A stretch of 34,892 nt of DNA from Phascolarctobacterium_A sp902463975 (GTDB taxonomy: Bacteria > Bacillota > Negativicutes > Acidaminococcales > Acidaminococcaceae): assembly GCF_902463975.1 (NCBI RefSeq), contig NZ_CABQHJ010000033.1, positions 1-34,892 of the forward strand. The letters run 5' to 3'. Positions 1-7,219 of this stretch are shown here, piece after piece (position 1 is the first letter of the stretch; every line of letters starts with the position of its first letter). A program made the position numbers and the translations under genes. Under the pieces are notes generated by a model that saw only the letters and a list, made by a program, of their open reading frames with translations, made no database searches and had not been told where the DNA came from.

Positions 1-23
1 GTCTGAAGCTATTAGTCTTGCCT

Positions 24-65
24 GCCCCTTGGGGAAGGTGCCGAACGTAGTGAGGCGGAAGGGGG
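24..65. repeat. Intergenic inverted repeat with nested hairpins
   Basis: CCCCTT at 25-30 pairs with AAGGGG at 59-64, enclosing GCC...GGC around the loop GAACGTAGTGA. CCCCTTGGGG at 25-34 is itself a palindrome. It has the look of a small REP-like intergenic repeat, and I recall similar elements between genes in gut Firmicutes. I saw no second copy in this window, so calling it a repeat rests on general resemblance. No gene can be assigned to 1-107. Confidence 0.4.
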
Positions 66-107
66 AAACGCAAGCTATGTATTTTAAATTTATGAGGGAG
101 AAAGAAT

Positions 108-941
108 ATGCCAAAAGATAAAGCTTTAGAAATGCAGGCGGAAGCCAAGTTTGCTGTGCTGCAGCAGGAGCTGCGGCGTTTGGGCAGTGTGCTGGTTGCG
201 TTCAGCGGCGGCGTTGATTCGACGTTTTTGCTGCAGGCGGCGCATTTGACTCTTGGCGATAAGGCGCTTGCGGTGACGGCGCGTTCCGGCGTTGTGCCTC
301 AGCGTGATATAGCAGAGGCAGAGGAGTTCTGTCGGAAGCAGGGAATCCGTCATCTTTACTTTGATTTTGATGAGCTGCAGGTGCCGGGGTTTGCCGAAAA
401 TCCGCCGGACCGCTGCTATATCTGCAAAAAAACGCTGTTCAGCAATTTCTTACGCATTGCGCAGGAGAACGGTACTGTGCTTTGCGAGGGTTCGAATATG
501 GATGACCTGGGCGATTACCGCCCCGGTCTGAAGGCTTTGGCGGAGCTTGAGGTGCAGAGTCCTTTGCGCGCTGCGCAGCTGACGAAGGCAGAAATCCGCC
601 TGCTGTCGCATAAGCTGCAGCTGCCGACTTGGGATAAGCCGTCATTTGCTTGTCTTGCTTCGCGCTTTGTTTACGGCGAGCGTATTACAGCGGAGAAGCT
701 GGCGGCGGTGGATAAGGCGGAGCAGCTTTTGTGGGAGCTGGGCTTTAAGCAGTTCCGTGTGCGTGTGCATGGCAGTTTGGCGCGCGTTGAGCTGTTGCCC
801 GAGCAGCTGGAGCTGGCAGTGGCGGAGCCGATGCGCAGCACGATTTACAAAGGATTGAAGGCTGCAGGCTTTGCTTATGTGGCGCTTGATTTGCAGGGCT
901 ATCGTACAGGCAGCATGAATGAAACGCTAAAGCAGGATTAA
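108..941 (+). CDS. larE: LarE, ATP-dependent sulfur transferase for the nickel-pincer nucleotide cofactor
   Basis: This 277-residue cytosolic PP-loop enzyme adds sulfur to the pyridinium biscarboxylate mononucleotide made by LarB, giving the dithio ligand that LarC loads with nickel. The cofactor serves lactate racemase and related LarA-type epimerases. The PP-loop SGGVDS is at residues 33-38, and the family signature around FACLASRFVYG is at 180-190. C182 matches the sulfur-donating Cys176 of Lactobacillus plantarum LarE. It also has C103 and C106 in RCYICKK, the extra pair found in LarE proteins that carry a [4Fe-4S] cluster. The start ATG has a GAGGGAG ribosome site 5-11 bases upstream. 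larC follows after 68 bases. LarA and LarB are not in the window. Confidence 0.93.
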   Translation: MPKDKALEMQAEAKFAVLQQELRRLGSVLVAFSGGVDSTFLLQAAHLTLGDKALAVTARSGVVPQRDIAEAEEFCRKQGIRHLYFDFDELQVPGFAENPPDRCYICKKTLFSNFLRIAQENGTVLCEGSNMDDLGDYRPGLKALAELEVQSPLRAAQLTKAEIRLLSHKLQLPTWDKPSFACLASRFVYGERITAEKLAAVDKAEQLLWELGFKQFRVRVHGSLARVELLPEQLELAVAEPMRSTIYKGLKAAGFAYVALDLQGYRTGSMNETLKQD

Positions 942-1009
942 TTATATTTACAGCGAATTTTATCAGCAGCCTGTTACGAGTATGCAGGCTTCAGATTAGG
1001 AGGAAGATT

Positions 1010-1930
1010 ATGAAAAGCTTATATTTGGAATGTAATGCCGGTATCAGCGGCGATATGCTGGTAGCAGCACTTTTGGACCTGGGCGCGGACAAAGAGGCAC
1101 TGGATAAGGCTCTGCAGAGTATTCCTGCAAAGGGCTTTGAGTATAAAATCAGCAGAGTGTCTAAAGCAGGCGTTGACTGCTGCGATTTTGATGTTATTCT
1201 GGACGAGGAGCATGCTAACCATGACCACGATATGGCCTTTTTGCATGGCAACGGCGATGCTGTAGTGCATAGCCATGAGCACGAACACGAACATCATCAT
1301 GACCACGACCATGAGCACGATCATGAACATCATCATGACCACGACCATGAACATGAGCACAGCCATGTGCCGCATGAGCATCATCATCACCATGAGCACC
1401 GCGGTCTGCAGGAGGTTATTGCGATTATTGATGCTACGGATATGAGTGCTGCAGCCAAGGCATTGGCATTGAAAATTTTTGATATTATTGCGGATGCTGA
1501 GGCAAAGGCGCATGCTGTGGAGAAGAATGCAGTGCATTTCCATGAGGTTGGCGCGATTGATTCCATCGTTGATATTGTGGCGATTGCTGTGTGTGCCGAC
1601 AGTCTTGGTGTTGAAAACGTAATTGTGCCGGAGCTGTGCGAGGGCCGCGGTACTGTCCGCTGCCAGCATGGCGTGCTGCCGGTGCCTGTTCCTGCAACAG
1701 CTAATATTATGCAGCGCTTTGGCTTTAATGTACGCTTGCTGCCGGTGCAGGGCGAGTTCGTTACACCGACCGGTGCTGCTGCCGCTGCTGCGCTGATGAC
1801 TACGGACGAGCTGCCGCAGAGCTTTAAGATTCTGGGCATTGGTCTGGGAGCAGGCAAGCGTCAGTATGAGCGTCCCAGCATTTTGCGTGCGCTGCTGATT
1901 GAGGATAACGCGCAAAAAAAAACTCTGTAA
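1010..1930 (+). CDS. larC: LarC N-terminal part (LarC1), nickel insertion protein
   Basis: LarC is the CTP-dependent nickel insertase that completes the nickel-pincer nucleotide. This frame gives 306 residues starting with the family signature (CNAGISGDM at 8-16). Residues 87-130 form a metal-binding tract with 26 His in 44 residues, mixed with Asp and Glu. The conserved core continues with HFHEVGAIDS and the EFVTPTGAAA segment. The frame ends at TAA 1928-1930, just after a run of nine A. In L. plantarum the full enzyme is made by programmed ribosomal frameshifting from larC1 into larC2, and the arrangement here matches. Without the shift the product lacks the C-terminal catalytic half. The ribosome site AGGAGGA is well placed. 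Confidence 0.92.
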   Translation: MKSLYLECNAGISGDMLVAALLDLGADKEALDKALQSIPAKGFEYKISRVSKAGVDCCDFDVILDEEHANHDHDMAFLHGNGDAVVHSHEHEHEHHHDHDHEHDHEHHHDHDHEHEHSHVPHEHHHHHEHRGLQEVIAIIDATDMSAAAKALALKIFDIIADAEAKAHAVEKNAVHFHEVGAIDSIVDIVAIAVCADSLGVENVIVPELCEGRGTVRCQHGVLPVPVPATANIMQRFGFNVRLLPVQGEFVTPTGAAAAAALMTTDELPQSFKILGIGLGAGKRQYERPSILRALLIEDNAQKKTL

Positions 1931-1962
1931 ATAGCAATGCTTTGCAGACAGATTGCATCTGC
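1914..1962 (+). promoter_or_regulatory. larC: Predicted -1 programmed ribosomal frameshift site in larC
   Basis: Nine A lie at 1914-1922. In the larC1 frame the codons are CAA AAA AAA ACT, so A-AAA-AAA at 1915-1921 is a standard -1 slippery heptamer. After a -1 slip, reading continues AAC TCT GTA AAT into the LarC2 frame, which is open from 1909. A possible H-type pseudoknot follows: GCAAT 1934-1938 pairs with ATTGC 1952-1956, and GCAGA 1944-1948, inside that loop, pairs with TCTGC 1958-1962. The spacer after the heptamer is 12 bases and each stem is only 5 bp. A separate 9-bp hairpin (1965-1973 with 1984-1992) lies further on. The slip site is well supported; the structure is inference. Confidence 0.75.
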
Positions 1963-2385
1963 CAGCTGCAGTCTGATATTGATGACTGCAGCGGCGAGCT
2001 TTTGGGCTACACGCTGGAGCGCCTGTTGTCGGCAGGCGCGTTGGATGCTCATTATCAGCCGGTGTTTATGAAGAAGAGCCGTCCGGCGTGGGAGCTTACT
2101 GTTATCTGCCGCGAGGAGGACAGAGCGAAGCTGGAAGCGCTGATTTTTGCGGAAACGACAACCATCGGTATCCGTTGTGCGCGCATGGAACGCACTGTGC
2201 TGCCGCGTCGCAGGGATGTGGTGCACACTGCTTACGGTGATGTAGCGGTGAAGCGCTGCCTGCTGGAGAACGGCGAACGCTGTTATGTTGAATATGACAG
2301 CGCTGCCAAACTGGCGCAGGAGCAGGGAGTGCCGCTGCAGGATATCTATCTGGCGGCACAGCTGGCGCAAAAAAACATAAATTAG
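1942..2385 (+). CDS. larC: LarC C-terminal part (LarC2), read by -1 frameshift from larC1
   Basis: This frame carries the C-terminal catalytic domain of LarC, seen in the conserved stretch IDDCSGELLGYTLERLL followed by ALDAHYQPVFMKKSRPAW. The first codon given here, TTG 1942, is nominal. It has no ribosome site, and the first in-frame ATG is deep inside the conserved domain at FMKK, so independent translation is unlikely. Joined by a -1 slip at 1915-1921, the two frames give a LarC of about 460 residues, near the expected full length. The usual Asp-Met of the family's IDDM motif is IDDC here. The gene ends 52 bases before the next start, and a promoter lies in that gap. Confidence 0.85.
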   Translation: MQTDCICQLQSDIDDCSGELLGYTLERLLSAGALDAHYQPVFMKKSRPAWELTVICREEDRAKLEALIFAETTTIGIRCARMERTVLPRRRDVVHTAYGDVAVKRCLLENGERCYVEYDSAAKLAQEQGVPLQDIYLAAQLAQKNIN

Positions 2386-2405
2386 CCACAAAAGTGTGGT
2401 ATAAT
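2386..2405 (+). promoter_or_regulatory. Extended -10 promoter with overlapping dyad, for the 2438-4406 gene pair
   Basis: TGGTATAAT (2397-2405) is an extended -10 element with no good -35. It is immediately preceded by CCACA-AAAG-TGTGG (2386-2399), a 5-bp inverted repeat that could be an operator between -10 and -35. The predicted start of transcription is about 2412, giving a leader of about 26 bases before ATG 2438. Promoter by consensus; operator is inference. Confidence 0.6.
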
Positions 2406-2437
2406 ATCTCCATAATACGTCAGAGAATGGAGAAAAA

Positions 2438-3982
2438 ATGACTAATGTTTTCGATTTGATAGAAGAATTTTATACACAGGATGAAGAATGGAATTCGGTA
2501 CTGCAGCAAGCCTGTGCTGAGGATTTCCTGCGTTATAAAACCTGGCAGGGAGCCAAGGACGGCGAGCTTGTCAAGATTTGGGATTATATTACGATTCTTT
2601 GTATTTACCTTGGCAATTCCGAGAACTTTCTCGGTGATATGTCGCGCGAGGATTTTATTGACTGCGTGGGCTGGTGCTGCCGCAATGTTTCCGGCTTCCC
2701 GGCAACGGAGAGTAACATCGCACATTTCCTGGATGTTATGCAGGAGTTTTATGCATATATGAAAAAGAAACGCATTATTACCCGTGATAATGCGCCTGCC
2801 GAAGCCAAAGCCAAGCTGTTGGCTGACGGAAAACTGCAGATTGTCGGCAAGGACGGCAGCTTTTTGCCTGGGAATGACCGCTACAATCTGTATTCTACGC
2901 CGGATTTGCCGACGAAGGTGTACTTGAATATCGGCGAGAGAATGCATAATTTGCTGGATGATGTGCAAAGCTACTATACGCAGAAGCAGTTCCGTCGCGA
3001 TTTGGAGCGGGCCGATTTTCTCTTCGGCGGTATTTTTCAGAACGGTACAGTTCAGGAAAAGCCGGGCACGGAGGAATATTCACAGACCTTTTGGGATTAT
3101 TTTCTTTTTGACTATCGCTTGCTTGAAGATGACAAAACGCCGCTGCAGCATTACCATGATGTAATCTGCCGTGATGCTTCCGAGATGGATACCTCCGTTG
3201 ATATTTTGAATGAGCTGATTAAGGCAAAGCTGGTTCTCTTTGATGTGCAAAGACGCACGGAGGAGGGAATGTATGTCTGCAGAAATATTTTCACCAATGA
3301 AAAATATACGCTGATGCTGCCGGTAGATGATAATATTGACACAGAAGGCTATATTTTCATGGGCCATATTTTTTATGAAAATACTATGGTGATGAACTTC
3401 CTGCGCGGACTGGTGATGTCGCAGACCTCGCGTAAACGCTTTTTCGAGGTTGTCAGTGCGGCGAAAGACTGGTTTGCCGTGCGCCAAAGCGGCGAGATGA
3501 GCTGGGAGGAGTTCATCAACCGTAATCCGATGTTCGTGCGCCATGTTTCTGTTTTGTATGCCATCTATGTGCGTATGGAGGGCTTTAATTTCAGTACGCA
3601 GATAAGTGATTATCAGCCTGCGGCGCTGCTTGAGGACAAGACCTCGGCAATGCTGGAATCTCTTAGAGGAACAGGCCTTTTTTCTGCCTATGATATACAG
3701 CTGATGCGTACCATGTGGAGCGATTTTATGCTTCGTGGCAATGCTTTGCTTGATAATACAGACGCTGATTTTGAGCATTGGACGGCAGCGGTTATGTACT
3801 GCTTTGTTAAGCTGAATGATGTTTATACCTTTACAGAAAAGCAGGTTTTTGCTATGTGCCGTGCTACCGACCATGCAAAGCTGAAGCAGATGATAGATAT
3901 GCTAAATGAAACCTTGCAGCTGGAGGCACACGACCCGCGTTATGTTAACGAAGAGGGTTTGCTGCTGATGCTGTTGCAGTGA
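2438..3982 (+). CDS. Uncharacterised protein of 514 residues
   Basis: I do not recognise a characterised family. The protein is soluble by composition, with no signal peptide or membrane segment, and is rich in Trp, Tyr and Phe. A stretch FWDYFLFDYRLL followed by DDKTPLQHYHD (from about residue 218) resembles, from memory, a segment in some SEC-C-associated bacterial proteins, but no SEC-C cysteine motif is present, so this link is weak. The start ATG follows GGAG at a 5-base gap. It begins a two-gene unit with the zinc-ribbon membrane protein 16 bases downstream, with its own promoter upstream and a terminator after the second gene. The two products may act together at the membrane, but only gene order suggests it. 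Confidence 0.85.
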   Translation: MTNVFDLIEEFYTQDEEWNSVLQQACAEDFLRYKTWQGAKDGELVKIWDYITILCIYLGNSENFLGDMSREDFIDCVGWCCRNVSGFPATESNIAHFLDVMQEFYAYMKKKRIITRDNAPAEAKAKLLADGKLQIVGKDGSFLPGNDRYNLYSTPDLPTKVYLNIGERMHNLLDDVQSYYTQKQFRRDLERADFLFGGIFQNGTVQEKPGTEEYSQTFWDYFLFDYRLLEDDKTPLQHYHDVICRDASEMDTSVDILNELIKAKLVLFDVQRRTEEGMYVCRNIFTNEKYTLMLPVDDNIDTEGYIFMGHIFYENTMVMNFLRGLVMSQTSRKRFFEVVSAAKDWFAVRQSGEMSWEEFINRNPMFVRHVSVLYAIYVRMEGFNFSTQISDYQPAALLEDKTSAMLESLRGTGLFSAYDIQLMRTMWSDFMLRGNALLDNTDADFEHWTAAVMYCFVKLNDVYTFTEKQVFAMCRATDHAKLKQMIDMLNETLQLEAHDPRYVNEEGLLLMLLQ

Positions 3983-3998
3983 GAGGAGGCACCAGAAT

Positions 3999-4406
3999 AT
4001 GAAGTGTGATTTTTGCGGCCACGAGGTTGCTCCCGGCACAGTGGAATGTCCGTACTGCCATTATCAGTTCAAGATTGATGCGCAGGTGCTCAGTCCGGAG
4101 GAGCGCGATACCTTTGAGGGTGTGACAATTGACGAGAGTGCAGGCACTGCTGACGACAGAAGTGCTAAGGAGGGTGCCGTGTATGACAGCGGCGCTGATG
4201 CCTATGATTCTTATAATGAAAGACAGCAGCAGGTGCCGCCGAATATCAAGGTACATACCTTTGGCTGCGGCAGCGGCATTCTGATTACTTTTCTGATTTT
4301 GTGCGGCATTGTGGCAGTTATCTTCTTTTTGCTGCCGACGTTTATTGTCTTTGCCGCTGTCGGCGCAATAGTTTTGTTTATTATGCGTCTTTTTATGGGC
4401 TTTTAA
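3999..4406 (+). CDS. Zinc-ribbon membrane protein of unknown function
   Basis: The 135-residue product starts with a zinc ribbon: C3-x2-C6 and C17-x2-C20 in CDFC and CPYC. A polar, acidic linker (about residues 30-80) follows, then a long hydrophobic stretch from about residue 92 to 132 that can form two membrane helices broken at LLPTF. The cytosolic ribbon plus C-terminal membrane hairpin is a common layout in Firmicute proteins of unknown role. AGGAGG lies 8 bases or so before the ATG. It ends the transcription unit that starts with the 514-residue protein and is followed 24 bases later by a strong terminator. Confidence 0.85.
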   Translation: MKCDFCGHEVAPGTVECPYCHYQFKIDAQVLSPEERDTFEGVTIDESAGTADDRSAKEGAVYDSGADAYDSYNERQQQVPPNIKVHTFGCGSGILITFLILCGIVAVIFFLLPTFIVFAAVGAIVLFIMRLFMGF

Positions 4407-4430
4407 TGGCGTAAAAATGTATTTCTGACG

Positions 4431-4470
4431 GCCGGCAGTGTTGCCTTGGGCAGAGCTGCCGGCTTTTTTT
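4431..4470 (+). terminator. Rho-independent terminator
   Basis: GCCGGCAG (4431-4438) pairs with CTGCCGGC (4456-4463) and is followed by seven T. It closes the 2438-4406 unit and separates it from pnp. Confidence 0.92.
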
Positions 4471-4592
4471 GTCTGTTGTAGAAATTTTTTCAAAAAAATT
4501 TTAAAAAGCCGTAAAAATATAGAGGATTTTTCTGATTGACGGCGAATAATATGCAGGTACACAATGTGTGAAAAGAATAGGAGGCATAAGAT

Positions 4593-6680
4593 ATGCATAG
4601 TTACAGCATGGATCTTGGCGGCAGAACTCTTACTATTGAAGCCGGCAAGATTGCAAAACAAGCTAATGGCGCTGTATTAGTTCGTTATGGCGATACCGCC
4701 GTAGTAGTTGCCGTTACCGGCACCAAAACCCCGCGTGAGGGTGTAGACTTCTTCCCTTTGACTGTTGATTTTGAAGAAAAAATGTACGCCGTAGGTAAAA
4801 TCCCCGGTGGCTTTATTAAACGCGAAGGCCGTCCGTCTGAGCAGGCTATACTGACCAGCCGTCTGATTGACCGCCCGATTCGCCCGATGTTCCCGGAAGG
4901 CTACCACAACGATGTACAAATCGTTGCTACCGCTGTTTCCGTTGATCCCGACAATGCTCCGGATATGCCCGCTATGATTGGTGCATCCTGCGCTCTGTCT
5001 ATTTCCGATATTCCGTTTGAAGGTCCTATCGCTGGTGTGCGCGTAGGCCTGATTGATGGCGAATTCATCATCAACCCGACTGTTGAACAGGCTAAGATCA
5101 GCCAACTGAACCTGGCTGTTGCCGGCACCAAAGACGCTATCCTGATGGTAGAAGCAGGTGCTAACGAAGTTTCCGAAGAAACCATGCTGGATGCTATCTG
5201 GTTCGGTCATGGCGTAATCAAACAACTCGTTGAGTTCCAGGAGAAAATCGTTGCTGAAATCGGCAAAGAGAAAATGGAAGTTCCGTTCTACGCTCCGCCT
5301 GAAGAAATGGTTGCGGAAATCGAAGAATACGGTGCTCAAAAGCTCAAAGATGCTCTGATGGATGCCAACAAGCTGGAGCGCGAAGAAAACGTTGCTAAGG
5401 TTAAAGCTGAAATCGCTGAAGTATTCCTGGAGAAATATCCTGATAATGCTAAAGACGTTGCTTACATCACCCAAAAACTGGTTAAGAAAATCGTTCGCCG
5501 CACTATCTCTGTAGATAAGATTCGTCCTGACGGCCGTCAATTAGACGAAGTACGTCCGGTAAGCTGCGAGGTTGGCCTGCTGGCTCGTCCGCATGGCAGC
5601 TCTCTGTTCACCCGTGGTCAGACTCAGATTTTGAACGTTCTGGCTCTGGCTCCGCTGCGTGAAGCACAGATTCTTGATGGTCTTGGCGCTGAGGAAACCA
5701 AGCGTTATATCCATCACTACAACTTCCCGCCGTACAGCGTAGGCGAAACCAAACCGTTGCGTAGCCCCGGCCGTCGTGAAATCGGTCATGGTGCTCTGGC
5801 TGAGCGTGCTTTGCGCCCGGTTATTCCTTCCGAAGAGGAGTTCCCGTATGCAATCCGTCTGGTATCCGAGGTTCTGGAATCCAACGGTTCCTCCTCCATG
5901 GGCTCTGTTTGCGCAAGCACCCTGTCCCTGATGGATGCAGGCGTTCCTATTAAGGCTCCTGTTGCCGGCGTTGCTATGGGCCTTGTTAAGGATGGCGAAT
6001 ACTTCACTATTCTGACTGATATCCAAGGTCTGGAGGATGCTCTGGGCGATATGGACTTTAAGGTTGCAGGTACCGAAAAAGGTATTACTGCTATCCAGAT
6101 GGATATTAAGATTGACGGTATCAACAAGGATATCTTCACCCAGGCTCTGGCACAGGCTAAACGCGGCCGTGAATTCATCATGGGCAAAATGATGGAATGC
6201 ATCAGCGAACCGCGCAAAGAGCTGTCCAAATATGCTCCGAAGATTACTACTATCCATGTAGATCCTGATAAGATTGCTAAGGTTATCGGACCTGGCGGCA
6301 AGATGATCAAGAAGATTGTTGACGAAACCGGCGCTAAGATTGATATCGATGATACCGGTCGCGTATTTATCGCTGCTGTTAACACCGAGGCTGCTAATAA
6401 AGCTATCGAGATGATCGAGGGCATTACTGCCGAAGCTGAGGTTGGCAAGGTTTATACCGGTAAGGTTACCCGTCTGATGAACTTTGGTGCTTTCGTTGAG
6501 ATTCTGCCGGGCAAGGAAGGTCTGGTACATATTTCCCAACTGTCTACCGAGCATGTAGATAAGGTTGAGGATGTTGTAAGTGTTGGCGATGAAATTGTTG
6601 TTAAGGTTACCGAAATCGACAACAAGGGCCGCATTAACCTGTCCCGCAAGGCTGTTCTGATGAAGAGCGTGCAAAAATAA
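4593..6680 (+). CDS. pnp: Polyribonucleotide nucleotidyltransferase (PNPase)
   Basis: PNPase degrades RNA 3'-to-5' with phosphate and is part of mRNA turnover. The 695 residues show the full family layout: two RNase PH cores (first about 10-215, second about 310-540) around a helical region, then a KH domain with IGPGG at 565-569 and an S1 domain from about 617. The catalytic motif GDMDFKVAG starts at residue 485, with D486 at the metal site. AGGAGG precedes the ATG. The upstream gap has TTGACG at 4536-4541 with only a weak -10, so its promoter is uncertain. In many bacteria pnp follows rpsO; here it is alone between two terminators. Many codons end in C, as expected for high expression. Confidence 0.98.
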   Translation: MHSYSMDLGGRTLTIEAGKIAKQANGAVLVRYGDTAVVVAVTGTKTPREGVDFFPLTVDFEEKMYAVGKIPGGFIKREGRPSEQAILTSRLIDRPIRPMFPEGYHNDVQIVATAVSVDPDNAPDMPAMIGASCALSISDIPFEGPIAGVRVGLIDGEFIINPTVEQAKISQLNLAVAGTKDAILMVEAGANEVSEETMLDAIWFGHGVIKQLVEFQEKIVAEIGKEKMEVPFYAPPEEMVAEIEEYGAQKLKDALMDANKLEREENVAKVKAEIAEVFLEKYPDNAKDVAYITQKLVKKIVRRTISVDKIRPDGRQLDEVRPVSCEVGLLARPHGSSLFTRGQTQILNVLALAPLREAQILDGLGAEETKRYIHHYNFPPYSVGETKPLRSPGRREIGHGALAERALRPVIPSEEEFPYAIRLVSEVLESNGSSSMGSVCASTLSLMDAGVPIKAPVAGVAMGLVKDGEYFTILTDIQGLEDALGDMDFKVAGTEKGITAIQMDIKIDGINKDIFTQALAQAKRGREFIMGKMMECISEPRKELSKYAPKITTIHVDPDKIAKVIGPGGKMIKKIVDETGAKIDIDDTGRVFIAAVNTEAANKAIEMIEGITAEAEVGKVYTGKVTRLMNFGAFVEILPGKEGLVHISQLSTEHVDKVEDVVSVGDEIVVKVTEIDNKGRINLSRKAVLMKSVQK

Positions 6681-6691
6681 TTTGTGAATTT

Positions 6692-6725
6692 AAAAGAGCT
6701 GTCGCATTTGTGACAGCTCTTTTTT
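6692..6725 (+). terminator. Rho-independent terminator after pnp
   Basis: A 12-bp stem (6692-6703 with 6712-6723) around the core GAGCTGTC/GACAGCTC, with an 8-base loop. The stem runs into the T tract ending at 6725. The 5' arm begins with AAAA, so a weaker reverse-direction use is also possible. Confidence 0.88.
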
Positions 6726-6749
6726 GTAAATTGGAGGAGTGAGTTGCTA

Positions 6750-7205
6750 ATGAAAACACGTGGTTTTGAAAAGGTTGCCAAGTATATGCAGGTGGAGTTC
6801 CCCATGCCGGAGCGCAAGACACAGTTCAGCGCCGGTTATGACATCAGCGCTGCCGAAGAGGTTGTACTGGAGCCGGGTAAGCTGGTGCTGGTGCCTACAG
6901 GTGTGAAGGCTTATATGCAGACAGGCGAGTTCTTGGGTCTGCATATCCGCAGCAGCATGGCCGTAAAGAAGCATCTGATGCTCGTGAACAACGTGGGCAT
7001 TATCGATGCGGATTATTATAACAATGCAGATAACGAAGGTCATATCATGGTGGCACTGCTGAATATGGGCAGTGAGGCTGTGACGATTCCGCAGGGCGAA
7101 CGCATTGCGCAGGGCATTTTCTACAACTATCTGACCGTTGACGATGACGATAAGGTGGAGAAGGCTGTACGTGCAGGCGGCTTCGGCAGCACGGGAAAGA
7201 ATTAA
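6750..7205 (+). CDS. dut: dUTP diphosphatase (dUTPase)
   Basis: The enzyme hydrolyses dUTP to dUMP and pyrophosphate, keeping uracil out of DNA and feeding thymidylate synthesis. All five motifs of the trimeric family are present: AGYDIS (28-33), RSSMAVK (67-73), NVGIIDADYYN (81-91, with the catalytic Asp), GERIAQGIF (116-124) and the C-terminal RAGGFGSTG arm (141-149). The 151-residue length is normal. I chose ATG 6750 over TTG 6744 because the ribosome site GGAGGAG (6733-6739) is then 10 bases away instead of 4. The outer-membrane protein gene follows after 14 bases and is probably co-transcribed. Confidence 0.95.
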   Translation: MKTRGFEKVAKYMQVEFPMPERKTQFSAGYDISAAEEVVLEPGKLVLVPTGVKAYMQTGEFLGLHIRSSMAVKKHLMLVNNVGIIDADYYNNADNEGHIMVALLNMGSEAVTIPQGERIAQGIFYNYLTVDDDDKVEKAVRAGGFGSTGKN

Positions 7206-7219
7206 AGGAAGAAAGCATT

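Noticed and set aside
1264..1398. Tandem CATGACCACGA-like units as a CRISPR or satellite repeat
   Set aside because: They encode the His/Asp/Glu tract of LarC in frame; there are no spacers.
1019..1915. Long reverse-strand frame opposite larC (298 residues)
   Set aside because: It mirrors the His-rich codons of larC as Met/Val runs, lacks a ribosome site and any known domain.
6660..6822. Reverse-strand frames overlapping the end of pnp and start of dut
   Set aside because: They run through the pnp terminator and lack ribosome sites and homology signals.
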